NCBI GenBank assembly: GCA_032622095.1
Contig: CP136067.1
Location: 62,694,893 to 62,758,892 of the forward strand
Source: Siphonodentalium dalli
Lineage: Eukaryota; Mollusca; Scaphopoda; Gadilida; Siphonodentaliidae
Length of the DNA: 64,000 bases
Direction: 5' to 3'
The position numbers and the translations under genes are program-made. The notes below the pieces were generated by a model. That model made no database searches and had not been told where the DNA came from. It saw only the letters and a list, made by a program, of their open reading frames with translations. Below are positions 38,190-49,079 of this stretch, in pieces (the stretch's first letter is position 1; every line of letters begins with the position of its first letter).

Positions 38190-38223
38190 AATTTAATTTA
38201 TGGCTGGAGCCATAAATTAAATT
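38190..38223. repeat. 34-base near-perfect palindrome
   Basis: A 16-base stem, AATTTAATTTATGGCT, is separated from its exact reverse complement by only GG. It would extrude as a tight hairpin or cruciform. Confidence 0.9.
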
Positions 38224-38587
38224 ACGAATTTCCGTGTGCAAGAAGTAATCAAATTAATTGACGGATAGTGGATTGGACAACGCGTGCCACACATGATCGT
38301 GTACAAAATATGTTGACACGGGGCGTAAAAACAAGCCAATCACTGACTGGTAACTATACAATAACTTAAATGAGTATATGGGCATTTTTCAAAAAATGTG
38401 CCCGATTCGGGTATTCAAGAATCAAAAAATTATTTCTACGAGAGAACATATTTTACCCGCTTTTCGTGGTTGAGGGTATCCAGTAGAACAGAGGAAAGTA
38501 AAGTGCAACCTTAATCATCCCTAGATCCTGTCCGGATCAGGTCCAATGACGATGCACGAACACCTGGTGTCCCTATTTTATAATTTT

Positions 38588-39012
38588 GTCCCTGCTGTTA
38601 CCAAAATGTTCCCTACTGTTACTATTTCAAGGGTAACAGTAGGGACGATAACAGTAGGGACGTTTCGGGTTTATAAAGGGGATTCCCACTGGTCGTCCAT
38701 TGGAATGAAATAAAATGTATATGTTGCCTCATGTGGATCACCTTGGACAAAACTAAGAAGAGAAACATTTGTGTAATAATAAACTCACAGATTTGTATCT
38801 ATGGGTAACAGTAGTGACACACTCCGATTGTACTCACCTGTTTGGTGAATAATACTGTCAATTACTGCGAAATTAACTGCAGCCACCAGCAGACGACATT
38901 TGTTTAGCCATGTGTATTGATGAGTAGTACTGGAAACCAACATGCACTTCCTTATTCGCCAATGTCAAGACTGTTGTATTATGTGTTTCTCTCTTGGTAA
39001 CAGTAGAGACCA
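38588..39012. repeat. Cluster of GTAACAGTAGGGAC words in both orientations
   Basis: GTCCCTGCTGTTACC (38589) and CCCTACTGTTAC (38611-38622) face GTAACAGTAGGG (38633-38644), giving a perfect 12-bp stem with a 10-base loop. Further direct copies lie near 38650, 38805 (AGTAGTGAC) and 38997 (AGTAGAGACC). Confidence 0.8.
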
Positions 39013-40595
39013 CCAATCGTAGGACAGTTTTGTGATTTAAATTCTGTCACTTAACTTGGTAAACATTTCGCGTACTTTGTGATTTTATGATCAGGCATGT
39101 TACATATGATGCAAATTGTCTAATAAAGTGGTATTTAATGGTCATATTTTATACGAAAATGTCTGTTTTTGGGGAGATTTCCGAAAATGGAACGTGCATA
39201 ATTGGCCATTTTTGCCATATTACGAGCCCCTGGCATGTAGAGATACCAAGGAGCGGATGATCTACGGTCTGTAACAAGTCGATCCCATCCCATTTTATAT
39301 CTCAAATTACAAAAATGTGATAATTAAAACACTTTTCTAAAAAAAAAAAATGGCGATGGACAGAAATAGGCCACTTTTTTGAAAAATGCCCATAGGGAAT
39401 AGTAGGCATATAATAACAAACATTTATTTGATATATTTGCTAGATAACTGTACCATAATTACTCGACAACCACCATTTGTATTTTCGCATTCCGGCTAAG
39501 GTAGCAATAAACGATTTCTAGCAATGTTGCGAACCTGGGAGGGGGTAGTGTACTTCAAATCAATGCTGAGTCATTATCTTCGGCAATGGTCTCATCAAAC
39601 ATGTTTTATTTTCGACAGAAATTTTAGGTGTAATCATATATCTGTCCTTGAGGTTCTTCGTACAATTTGTCATTGAGTTATGCCCCTTGGTTTGCACACA
39701 CAAAACGCTCAATTTTACCCATTTTTTTGACTCAAATTGGCCATTTGCAATCCAAAAACAGACCATGATAGAGCGAATGCCAGTAAATAAGCCTCTTCAA
39801 CCTGATAGAGCTATGTTAGAGCTGAGAAATATTTGAAATAACAAAAAAGTTATCGTATCAATTTGAAAAAAATGTCTTGCAAACCCAGATGACAGAATTC
39901 AGGGGAGATAAATAGGGCTATTTTCCTGTAACCAATAACACAGAGTTGGCCTTCACTGAGTACGAAAACCCTGTTGCGTATCCAAATTTTTCACTTTTTT
40001 GAGAACTTTCACAGTTTTGTAAAATAAATAACCCTTCAAACCAGTAATGACACAGTTAACACAGGCTACACTGGCTGTTATGCCTCCCAGATACTTAATT
40101 TTCTATTATTATATGTACTGTGGTTTCAATAAAAATTAACCAAGTTCACCCAAACCATTGGTTATAGCGAAAACAAAGCAAAGATAAAATCTAAATGTTA
40201 CATCATGCTCACCACCTTAAAAGTAAATATCCCAGTTGAAAAGGTAGCCTGAATAGACATATTGCATCTGTATTCTGCTTACCAGAGCATACGCACTGTG
40301 ATTATTTACTAGCCAGCCCCCACTGTCAAGACAATGTTCTTGCACCCCCCCCCCCCGAATATGTTAAGACAATGTACTTGGTTATTCGGAAATACGACCA
40401 ATACCGAATAACCAATATCAATACGCCTATTCGTAGGTGGTATCCGAGGAATTCCATTGTTGGAATGTTCCCGTAGCAACACATTTCGTTACATGCAAAT
40501 CACTTTTACGTGGTCGTAAACGTATAACAACGCAAAACTGCAAACACATTGTAGGGAATAACTAACGCATATATAATCACCCCCTCCCCCAAAAT
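39013..40595. other. Non-coding stretch
   Basis: Ordinary AT-rich sequence with an A run near 39344 and a 13-base C run near 40346. Short frames on both strands show no recognisable domain. Confidence 0.4.
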
Positions 40596-41174
40596 GTGAA
40601 CCATGTTTATATGGCCGGTCGGTGTACATTCATTGATTCAATGACTTATAATTGTCAAATTGAAATCACACTATTTAATTATTTATGGAATCTTATATAC
40701 CATTTTTATTGTGCTCGTGCTTACGGACTGTTCGTGATAACTCAGTCGCTGACTTTAATTGAAACATTAGACTCAGAGAATTGGAAAATAATTGACAGTC
40801 ATGACACAGATTGTGATCTAGCAGCAAAATCACCATTCATGCCAAGTATTAATCAGTTAGATAATATCAGGTCCGTTCTCCAGAAAAATGAGAATAAATT
40901 GCCATCACTAGATTATGGTGTGTATGATTTCAAACAGATAGATGCATTTCTTCAGTTGCATAAAGTAAAAATTATGAAAAGTAAGTACTCAAAGTACATG
41001 TCATGGCTTAAAATAGAGTTTGCTGCACCAAACTGTTATCGTTCAATGGACTATGGAAAAATTCGAAATTTTGGCTCAACTATGATATCAAATACAATGA
41101 AAGCTGGACTAAGTTGGTTTTTATATCATTTTGAAGAGGAAGCTCTCCTCTATAACATATCCAAAATCCGCTAA
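40596..41174 (+). CDS. Unidentified 192-codon open frame, possible 5' remnant of a transposon gene
   Basis: I do not recognise this protein. The first 35 residues are rich in Y, F, W and C. From about residue 60 the composition is more protein-like, with SINQLDNIRSVLQKNE and DAFLQLHKVKIMKSKYSKYMSW suggesting helices. The last 23 codons lie inside the left foldback arm (from 41105), so the native part ends there. The Ulp1-like coding sequence resumes on the same strand just beyond the right arm at 45350, so this could be the 5' part of that gene split by the foldback insertion. I could not confirm this: the frames do not join directly and no target duplication is visible. It may also be chance. 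Confidence 0.3.
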   Translation: MNHVYMAGRCTFIDSMTYNCQIEITLFNYLWNLIYHFYCARAYGLFVITQSLTLIETLDSENWKIIDSHDTDCDLAAKSPFMPSINQLDNIRSVLQKNENKLPSLDYGVYDFKQIDAFLQLHKVKIMKSKYSKYMSWLKIEFAAPNCYRSMDYGKIRNFGSTMISNTMKAGLSWFLYHFEEEALLYNISKIR

Positions 41175-42327
41175 AATCCGCTTTGAGCAATTTTTGTAAT
41201 TCAAGATGGCGTCCAAGATGGCTGCCATTTTCCTATAAGTCAGCTCGATGCAATTATAGTGAGAACATCTTGCCATATGTATACATTTTTGTGAAGCTAT
41301 GACATAACGCCATCTTTATGTGCCAAAATTGAAACTTCCCGTCTAAGATGGCCGCCAAAATGGCTACCGGAAGTGGAATTTATACGTTTTTACTAATACT
41401 TTTAAGATAAGTTTCTGAGGTTTTGAACTGGTTGAGAATTGTAACTTTATCTTGTATATAGCATGTTAACTGACCATTGGAGCAATGATATGTGCTGTTC
41501 GTGGGGGTCCACACCCTTCCGATCACTCAAAAATTCGATTTTACAAAACGCGGTATAACATTTTACAAAAGATCCCCTTTGGGATTCTGGTCACATTTCA
41601 CCAAGAAGTGGGACGAACTGTGCAATGTAAGTGATCCATTCTATATCTTATTGATATTCGAACTCAATGGTACCAAAATTATCACTTTGGCTCAAAATGG
41701 CTGTCAAAATGGCCGCCAAAATATGGAAAAATGTTAATTATTATCCCAACGTGCCATACAACCGCTTACAATTTATGGTGATGTACACAAATGACTATTC
41801 CGTATTATATACATTGAATACCAACATTTCTTATGCACCTTTATTAATTTTTACTATTTAACATTCTGAAATTACCAGAATTATGGGATTTTTCTATCAC
41901 AAACAGCATCAAACTCTGCTAAAAAATCACTATCTTTAGTATCAAAGGCTCTTTTTATTTTAATATGCCTCAAATATGCCATAGTGTGGTGTTTTAGACA
42001 ATATTACTCAAGATTACATGCAAAATGGCAACCAAATTTATTAAAAAGTTTATATTCCGAACATTATTCTTGTCTGTTCCGAAATTGTAGCAAATTGTGA
42101 CTCACTTGGTTATTAAACATGCTACTTAATCAATTGACAACTTAATCTTATATTATGGTTGTCACAAAACTTATGGGGCACGACAAATTAATTTTAAGGG
42201 ATGCAGTATGAATTTTGGCTAACACCTCTTTTGGGATTATGTCCATGTTTTTTACGGAAACGGACGGAACGTTGAACCTGAACTGACAGGTATCATATTA
42301 TGTGGCTACTCTGGCCCATTAGCATCA
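41105..42327 (-). repeat. Left arm of the foldback element
   Basis: Reverse complement of 44091-45338. It contains CAAGATGGCGTCCAAGATGG, TAAGATGGCCGCCAAAATGG and CAAAATGGCCGCCAAAATATG, each carrying an AAGATGGC-type word. Confidence 0.85.
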
Positions 42328-42439
42328 AAAACTTATAAACTATTGTCAGGAAAACCGTTTTCTTCACATTGCATATAAAACGCTATTAATGTGGAGAACA
42401 CTCTGATATTACCTCTATCGATTAACATATCCTTGAGTT

Positions 42440-44060
42440 ATTGTGGAAACTGATAGTCACACAAAGGTGCACCAGTACAAATCACACATGGGCATGCAGT
42501 CACTCCATATATACATACATGAATACCACGTAAATGGTCAAGTGCCACTCGTTGTATAGACATACACCTCACCCATTACCATACAGCCACAATTGGGTTT
42601 ATCCACACCAACGCATGGCCATATAGCCGTGAATAACATTGCAGACACACCATGTATACTCCTACACCTCACATGACCTGTATACATATTCACTACATAC
42701 ATGAACACAAAGTAACCTCGTGTATACCTATTCACCTAACCATTGGCCATACAGTCACTCCATGTATATGTATTTGCCACATGCATAGCTATACAGCCAC
42801 TAAATATATACATGTACACCTAACCGATGACCATACAGTCACTCCATACCTGTTCGCTACATCCATTGTCATATATTACTTCTTGTATATCTATTTGCCT
42901 CACCAGTGGTCATACAGTCTCACTCCCTGTATATATACATATTTGCGACACCCATGACCATATAGCCACTCAAGATATACATATACACCCAACCCAAAAC
43001 CATAGAGTCACTCTAGGTATATACATATAACCTCAAAAAAGTGGCATTACAGCCCTTCTAGATATATCAATGTCTCGTACCGCGCATACGGCCATTCATA
43101 CACCCCAGACTTGCATATACACCTGACCCATGACATTTCAGCTTCTCGCTGTATACGCATAAACAACAATCGTGATCATAGTCACTCCTTGTATATCAAT
43201 TCACCCCACCATTAATTTTGTCATACTGTCAATCCCCATATACCTATGTACATATTGGCCGTGCCATGGCCATGTAGTCACTCGTGATATACATATACAC
43301 CTCACCCATGACCACAGCGTCACTCCAGGTGTGTATATATACCTCACCAATGGCCATACAACCCTTTTAGATATACCAATACCCCGCACACACGGCCATT
43401 CGTACACTTCAGACTTGCATATACAGCTCAATCGTGACAATTCAGCCACTCGCTGTATACATATACACCCTCACAACGAGCATCCAGCTAGTTACTGTAT
43501 GCTTGTACACACCACCGATGGCAATACAATAGTACATATTAACATATACATCCCATCCATCACCATGAGGTTGCTCTCTATATACACTAGCTGCCAATGG
43601 CCATCAAATTGTACTCCAGGTATGCATATACACTTCAACAATGACCGTGCAGTCATTCCATGTACACATATACACATTGCCCATAACCACACAACCACAC
43701 CCTATTTATACATACACCCATCCATTACCATACATCCAACACCCGCCCGTGACAATACATCCACCCAATGTACATATGTACAGCCCACCACTGACCACAC
43801 AGTCACTCCATGTATACACACAGGACAGTATCTGCTCTCGTTATGACCATACACCACTTCAATGACCAGACAGCCACTCGCTGTAAACATGTTCACCTCA
43901 CACATCAGCATACAGCTACTCCTTATATACCTATACATCTCACTATGGACATCCCATCCATGGCCATATAGTCACACATTGTATAACTATTCACACCATT
44001 CATGAATACAATAATTCCATGTATACCTACTCACATCGCCTATAACCAGACAGTCAACAG
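42440..44060 (+). repeat. Degenerate minisatellite, about 46-bp period, core of the foldback element
   Basis: Units follow the pattern CATACAGTCACTCC-(A/T)TGTATA-(C/T)ATAT-CACCTCACCCATGAC, repeated some 30 times with drift. A superperiod of about 310 bp is visible: GATATATCAATGTCTCGTAC near 43060 and GATATACCAATACCCCGCAC near 43370 are followed by matching TTGCATATACA and CACTCGCTGTATAC segments. The long open frames here (for example 43172-43846 on plus) come from the repeat and read as His- and Thr-rich peptide of about 15 residues per unit. Confidence 0.85.
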
Positions 44061-44090
44061 ACATACACACTGCATTAAATTGATCAATGT

Positions 44091-45338
44091 TGATGCTAAT
44101 GGACCAGAATAGCCACATAATATGATCCATCTCAGTTCGGTTTCAACGTTCTGCCCATTTCCGTTCAAAAACAAGGAAGTTTTAGACAAAATCCGTATTG
44201 CATTCATCAAAATGAATTTGTCATGACTCGTAGGGACCGGGACAATCAGAATAGAACATTTAGTTAATTAAGTAGCACGTGAGTCACACTTGATTATGTA
44301 TACATATACACCACGTATATACACATATGTATATGTATATAATAATGTTTACCAAACTTGGTTGCCATTTTGGAAGCCATCTTGAGTAATTTTGTCTAAA
44401 ACAACTCAGTGTGACACATGTAACACATATCAAAACAATAAACATCTTTGATACCAAACATGGTTCCATTTTACTTTCAAAAAATGGCTCAAACCTGAAC
44501 AGCGATTTTTTGCCGATTTTGATATCAGGATTGCGACAGAAAATTTCGAATAATTGTTGTAATTTCATTGGTTAAAATAGTAACAAAATACCAAAGGTGC
44601 ATTAGAAATGTTAGTACTCAAGCGATATAAGACATAATAGTCAACTGTGTGCATCACCATAACTTGTAAGCGGTTGCGTGGCACGCTGGGATAATAATTA
44701 CCATTTCCCATATTTTGGCGGCCATTTTGGCAGCCATTTTGAGCCAAAGTGACAATTTTGGTACCATTGAGTTCGAATATCAATAAGATATAGAATGGAT
44801 CAGTTACATTGCACAGTTTTTCCCACTTCTTGATGAAATATGATTAGAATCTTGGGGATCTTTTGTGAAATGTTATACCGCGTTTTGTAAAATCGAATTT
44901 TTGAGTGATCAGATGGGGTGTGTACCTCACGAACAGCATATTTCATTGCCCCAATGGTCAGTTAACATGCTAAATACAAAATAAAGGTAAAATCCTCAAC
45001 CAGTTCCAAACCACGGAAACTTATCTTAAAGATATTATTAAAAAAACGTAAAAATTCCACTTCCGGTCGCCATTTTAGCGGCCATCTTGGACGAGGAATA
45101 CCAATTTTGGCACATAAAGTTGGCGTTATGTCTTAGCTTCACAAAAATGTATACATGTGTATACATATGACAAGATGTTCTCACTATAATTGCATCAAGC
45201 TGACTTATATGAAAATGGCAGCCATCTTGGACGCCATCTTGAATTACAAAAAATACTCAAAGCGGATTTTAGCGGATTTTGGATATGTTATGGAGGATAT
45301 ATTCCTCTTCAAAATGATATACAAACCAACTTAGTCCA
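44091..45338 (+). repeat. Right arm of the foldback element
   Basis: Begins TGATGCTAATGGACC and ends CCAACTTAGTCCA. It includes AAAGCGGATTTTAGCGGATT near the outer end, present in the left arm as its complement. Confidence 0.85.
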
Positions 45339-45349
45339 AATTTTTTCTA

Positions 45350-46728
45350 GGTCAAACCAGACTATTATTATGTGATGAATGGTTTGACAATGCAATATTC
45401 AATGGAATTTCAGAAATTTTAAACAGTCAAGCTAAAGTGCATATGTTGAATATATGATGGTGGGGTTCATCTGTGACAATTATATATCTGAATTGGAGAG
45501 AAGATTTGGAAACAATCCATTTAAGGATTTCCAGACTTTGGTATTCATGTTGCATGTATGATTGCATAAGGACCAGACTTTTCAAAATATAGCACAGTTT
45601 GATGAACATGGAGAAATTACTGTGAAGCATGGCAACCATTACTCAATGGCAGTATACTCATGTAGTAATACTACTGTGATTTATGCAGACACCAAAAGAT
45701 GGCCCTGTCCGCAAGACGTATTGACAAACATACTAGGAGTTCTTGCCAGATGGGGAATTCCATCGCCAGAATTGATATACTGCCATGACCCTGAGCAAAT
45801 AAGTGAAATAGGACATTACCGTTCTTCAAATTGCTCACCTCTTTATCCAAAACAGGAATGCTCTAATGTTTGTGGACCAGCTCTTGTACTAACAGCAAGT
45901 GTAGCAGCTTTAGACATACCAAAGTTTTATGCACTTTGTAGTCATGAGATAGCTGATAATCAACATCTGACATACCTCAGATCATGCAGTCGATTCTCAC
46001 ATTTTATGAGATTTGTTACACTGAATTGGCTCATGGATGGTGTGAATCTCGAGCATGTGTATCAAACAAATAGTCAGGTCCAATCATATGTAGAAGGACA
46101 GGAGACAAATGATTCACCAGATTTCAGTGACTCAGTGTCAGATGTGAATGAAATACCACAGCAGGCCAAGATACACGAGGAACAAGCCAATGACTGTTCT
46201 CAGTCCAATGAGTCGACAAGTACAGGGAAATCTGATAAGAGGAATAATGGTATAATAGTACCTGATAAATTAAGCACAGTTTTGTCTGGAAAACCTGAAG
46301 TAAGATTTAGGAATAAGAGACTAACATTATATCTGCACATTAGATTCTGTGAATCAGCTTTGAGCAAACAGTTTGCATGTACTGAGCTTGGATTGAAGGA
46401 TGATGAGGCTATCACAAAAATCAATCAATATTTGTCAACAGATGAATGTCAGGAGCTAGTGGAAAATTTAAAATCTGCAAATATGGAGAAGGAGTACCAG
46501 GAGGCCCTTTCAAATGAGAACAGTAGTCTGGAAGATCTGACATTTGGAAAGCCGTTGATATCATACAGGAAGTCCAAAAAACATAATTTTATGCAGGTTG
46601 AGGTGAGACTCAAAGATGGTAAGAGGGTGAGTAAGAACTTCAAGTGCTCAGATGAAGGAAAAAATGACACTGTAGCTAATGAGGAGATCAGACAATTTTC
46701 TTGGAAGAAGATGCTGCAGATTGGGTGA
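45350..46728 (+). pseudogene. Ulp1-like (C48) cysteine protease segment of a MULE-type transposon
   Basis: Ulp1/SENP proteases cleave isopeptide-linked SUMO and recur as accessory domains in several eukaryotic DNA transposons. Seen: a lead-in LLCDEWFDNAIFNGISEIL (45362 onward) resembles the family's W-L-x-D-x-x-I-N-x motif. In the frame from 45562 (the first codon is TTG, and a TGA precedes it at 45559), His26 (GNHYSM), Asp43 (YADTKRW), Gln98 and Cys104 (NVCGPA) reproduce the His, Asp, Gln and Cys order; the His-Asp spacing is 17 and the Gln lies six before the Cys. A charged linker follows (residues 160-240), then a Ser/Lys-rich region. Breaks: a frameshift near 45440, the stop at 45559, and a frameshift near 46700 into the transposase. 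It lies directly right of the foldback element. Non-functional as it stands. Confidence 0.6.
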
Positions 46729-48811
46729 GATATGAAGTGACCAACAAATTATGGATTGAATGTGGTAAGTTAGAAGTTGGATTACAAACAAAGTACTATT
46801 TTGACAAATTTTTGTTTGATGTCAACAAACACTATTTAGTAGACAAGGGCATAAAACTCGATCACATTGAGCATTGTGGTGCCATGTAAGTAGCTGTTAC
46901 AGATAATGTAAAGTGGGGGAAAACACACCGCTTTGATGAAACCTATAGCTTTGAAGAAGGTACATATACTGATGATGCAATTACTCCAGTAGTATTCTTG
47001 CATGTTGCATGTGCTTCTAAGTCAGATACATGCAGAACAGAGTGCTTTGCACTAAGAAGAAGTCTGAACGTTACTATAGCAACAAAAGAATGTCCATCAT
47101 GCCAAGTTAAATTAGAAGAAGTACAAAGCCAATGTGAACACTACATGGTGGATTATGATCACAACTTTAGGAAAGACAGTGTGGGGAGGATACTGTGCAA
47201 TGCGTGTTACTTGCACATGTGGAAATATCACTGTGATCGTCCAATGACATTGATGAACCAAACTTCAAATATCACTCGGGCAGTTCATGGAAAACACTTA
47301 GCCTGTGGTTGGAAACTGAAATTGGTTATATATAGTAATGATCTCTCAAAATGGACCATTTATAAATGTATGAAAAATGACTCTTATCACAGTGTAGAAG
47401 CAAACCAGGGAAACAAGCGAGCTAGTCTCACAACAAGAGACTCGTGGGACCAACAGCGACTATCTTTCAAAGCAACAGCAAAACAAATAATCTCTGCAGG
47501 TAATAATCAAGAAAAGCTGCTTCTTAAAAAACCAGACGCAGATGGTAAAATACATTATCTGGATCAAGTACGCAACCGGGTGAAATGTGTAGACAAAGGT
47601 TTGATCAAAATCAGTATGAAAGAAAATGATATAACGTCTGACTGGCGGAGAACAGAGAACCTAATTCAAAGCAACTTTGACTCTGTTGCTTTTCCAGCGA
47701 GGTTCGAATGTCATAGGAAGAGACTATCAGTATGTTGTAGCAAAGAATGAGTCTCTGAATTATTTGAGAACTTTTGGCAAAGCAGTTCTTGGTCTTGATG
47801 TGAAACATGACTTCAATGCAGTTCGTTTTAAAACTGCCTTCATTACCTATTGTGATAGTATGAATGCTGGCCATCTTGTAGTCGCATCTGTATCCAATTC
47901 AGGTGAGCAGCATATCCATGCCAGAACAATTCAGCTAATGTTATCAAACGTACCATGCACTGACGAGAAATGCCTTCACCCTACAGAGTTGTACATCTTC
48001 AATGATGGCAACGGCTTTTCCCGATTGAAACCATGTTCATTCAAAAACCAAATTCAGCCATTTGTTCAACATGACAAAGACAGGGAATTATTGAATGGAC
48101 TTGAAATCAATACTGTGCAACTTCCATGCCGTACAGGCTTTTCACAGGCATTTGAATGAAGAAGAGGAGTTGCGGCTTTTAACACGACCACTGGAGACAG
48201 GACTTAAATGTGTAATGAGGTGTTGGGATCAAAACTTCAGGCAGTATGTGACAAAGAGGCTGATTGACTTCATAGAAAAAGAGATACCAGATTGGCTACT
48301 GTCCGAGGAAATCAAGAGTAAACTGGTTGCATATTTAAATAAGCATTGGTTCTCTTTCCCATGGCATGAACCTATGTCCGTTGAGTGTATGTATGCTGTT
48401 GAAGAAACGGAGCAGACCAATCCACTACTTTTCACTGATAATGTGGCAGAAAGGAAATTCAAAGATGTTGATGAGACATATTTTGGAGGCCATCTTAATC
48501 GGCTGATATGCACATTTACACTGACTTTAATGAATAGCATAATTGATGATGATATAGTAGCCACTCAGCAAAATATGCAGCTATCACAAGTGAGAAAACA
48601 AGTGAGAAAGAGAAATATCCGAGGCAAAGTGAAAGAGCTCAAAGTATGTAAGCGTGGTATAAGCCTCATGCAAAGAGGCCTCATAGTAGAATGGAGCAAA
48701 AATGATGGTTGGGCATTGGTCAGAAGTGAGTCAGATACATACAGTAAGAAAAATTTGCCAGATGAATTAAGTAATTTCAATCATTTCTGTCGAATATTTA
48801 TTATATACTAG
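46701..48811 (+). pseudogene. MULE-type transposase (decayed), with GATA-like zinc motif
   Basis: A DDE transposase that would cut and paste a Mutator-like element in the nucleus. Order: an N-terminal part; a cysteine-rich segment with CPSC and GRILCNACYLHMWKYHCDRP (about 47089-47240), close to the second half of a GATA finger; a W-x-I-x-K-C-M and Y-H-S-V segment resembling a WRKY/FLYWCH-type domain; then the catalytic core. In the frame from 47677, Asp41 (VLGLDVKHDFN) and Asp110 (IFNDGNG) are the first two acidic residues. ILCNFHAVQAFHRHL is the MULE CxxH block, and FTDNVAERKFK probably supplies the Glu. Breaks: an in-frame TAA at 46887-46889 and frameshifts near 47700 and 48110. The stop at 48809-48811 is created by the TA-flanked insertion; an in-frame tail resumes at 52469. 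Family assignment is by motif, not alignment. Confidence 0.65.
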
Positions 48812-49079
48812 CGAGTTTGCGATACCCGTTCGACGGGAACGGGTACGGGTAAATCTGTGAACATCGTCAAGGTCACTTGGGTACTTTCAATGCAGCACAT
48901 AAAGCGATAGCGAATTGAAACGGGTAGAATTGTCCCATTGACCGGTAGCCTTTCACTACGATTTTCTCACTCAAAGGTCCATGAATTCCATGAAATTCCA
49001 GTCAGCTGTGCGTTAACCTATTTATTGAAAGATTTCATGGGCAAATATTATTGATAAAGTTGTCATTTTAACCCAGGAT

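Larger units (their letters stand above)
41105..45338. mobile_element. Foldback (FB-like) element, 4.2 kb
   Basis: Two long inverted arms, 41105-42327 and 44091-45338, enclose a 1.76-kb core made mostly of a minisatellite. The outer ends are TGGACTAAGTTGGTTT and its reverse complement. The arms are diverged but align along their whole length. Long inverted repeats around tandem repeats are the defining plan of foldback elements; MULEs can also have arms of this size. The 9 bases outside the arms (AATGAAAGC and AATTTTTTC) are not a clear target duplication. No transposase lies inside. Confidence 0.75.

Noticed and set aside
42652-43846. Long His/Thr-rich frames, up to 224 codons
   Set aside because: Produced by the 46-bp minisatellite; frames exist on both strands and shift between units.
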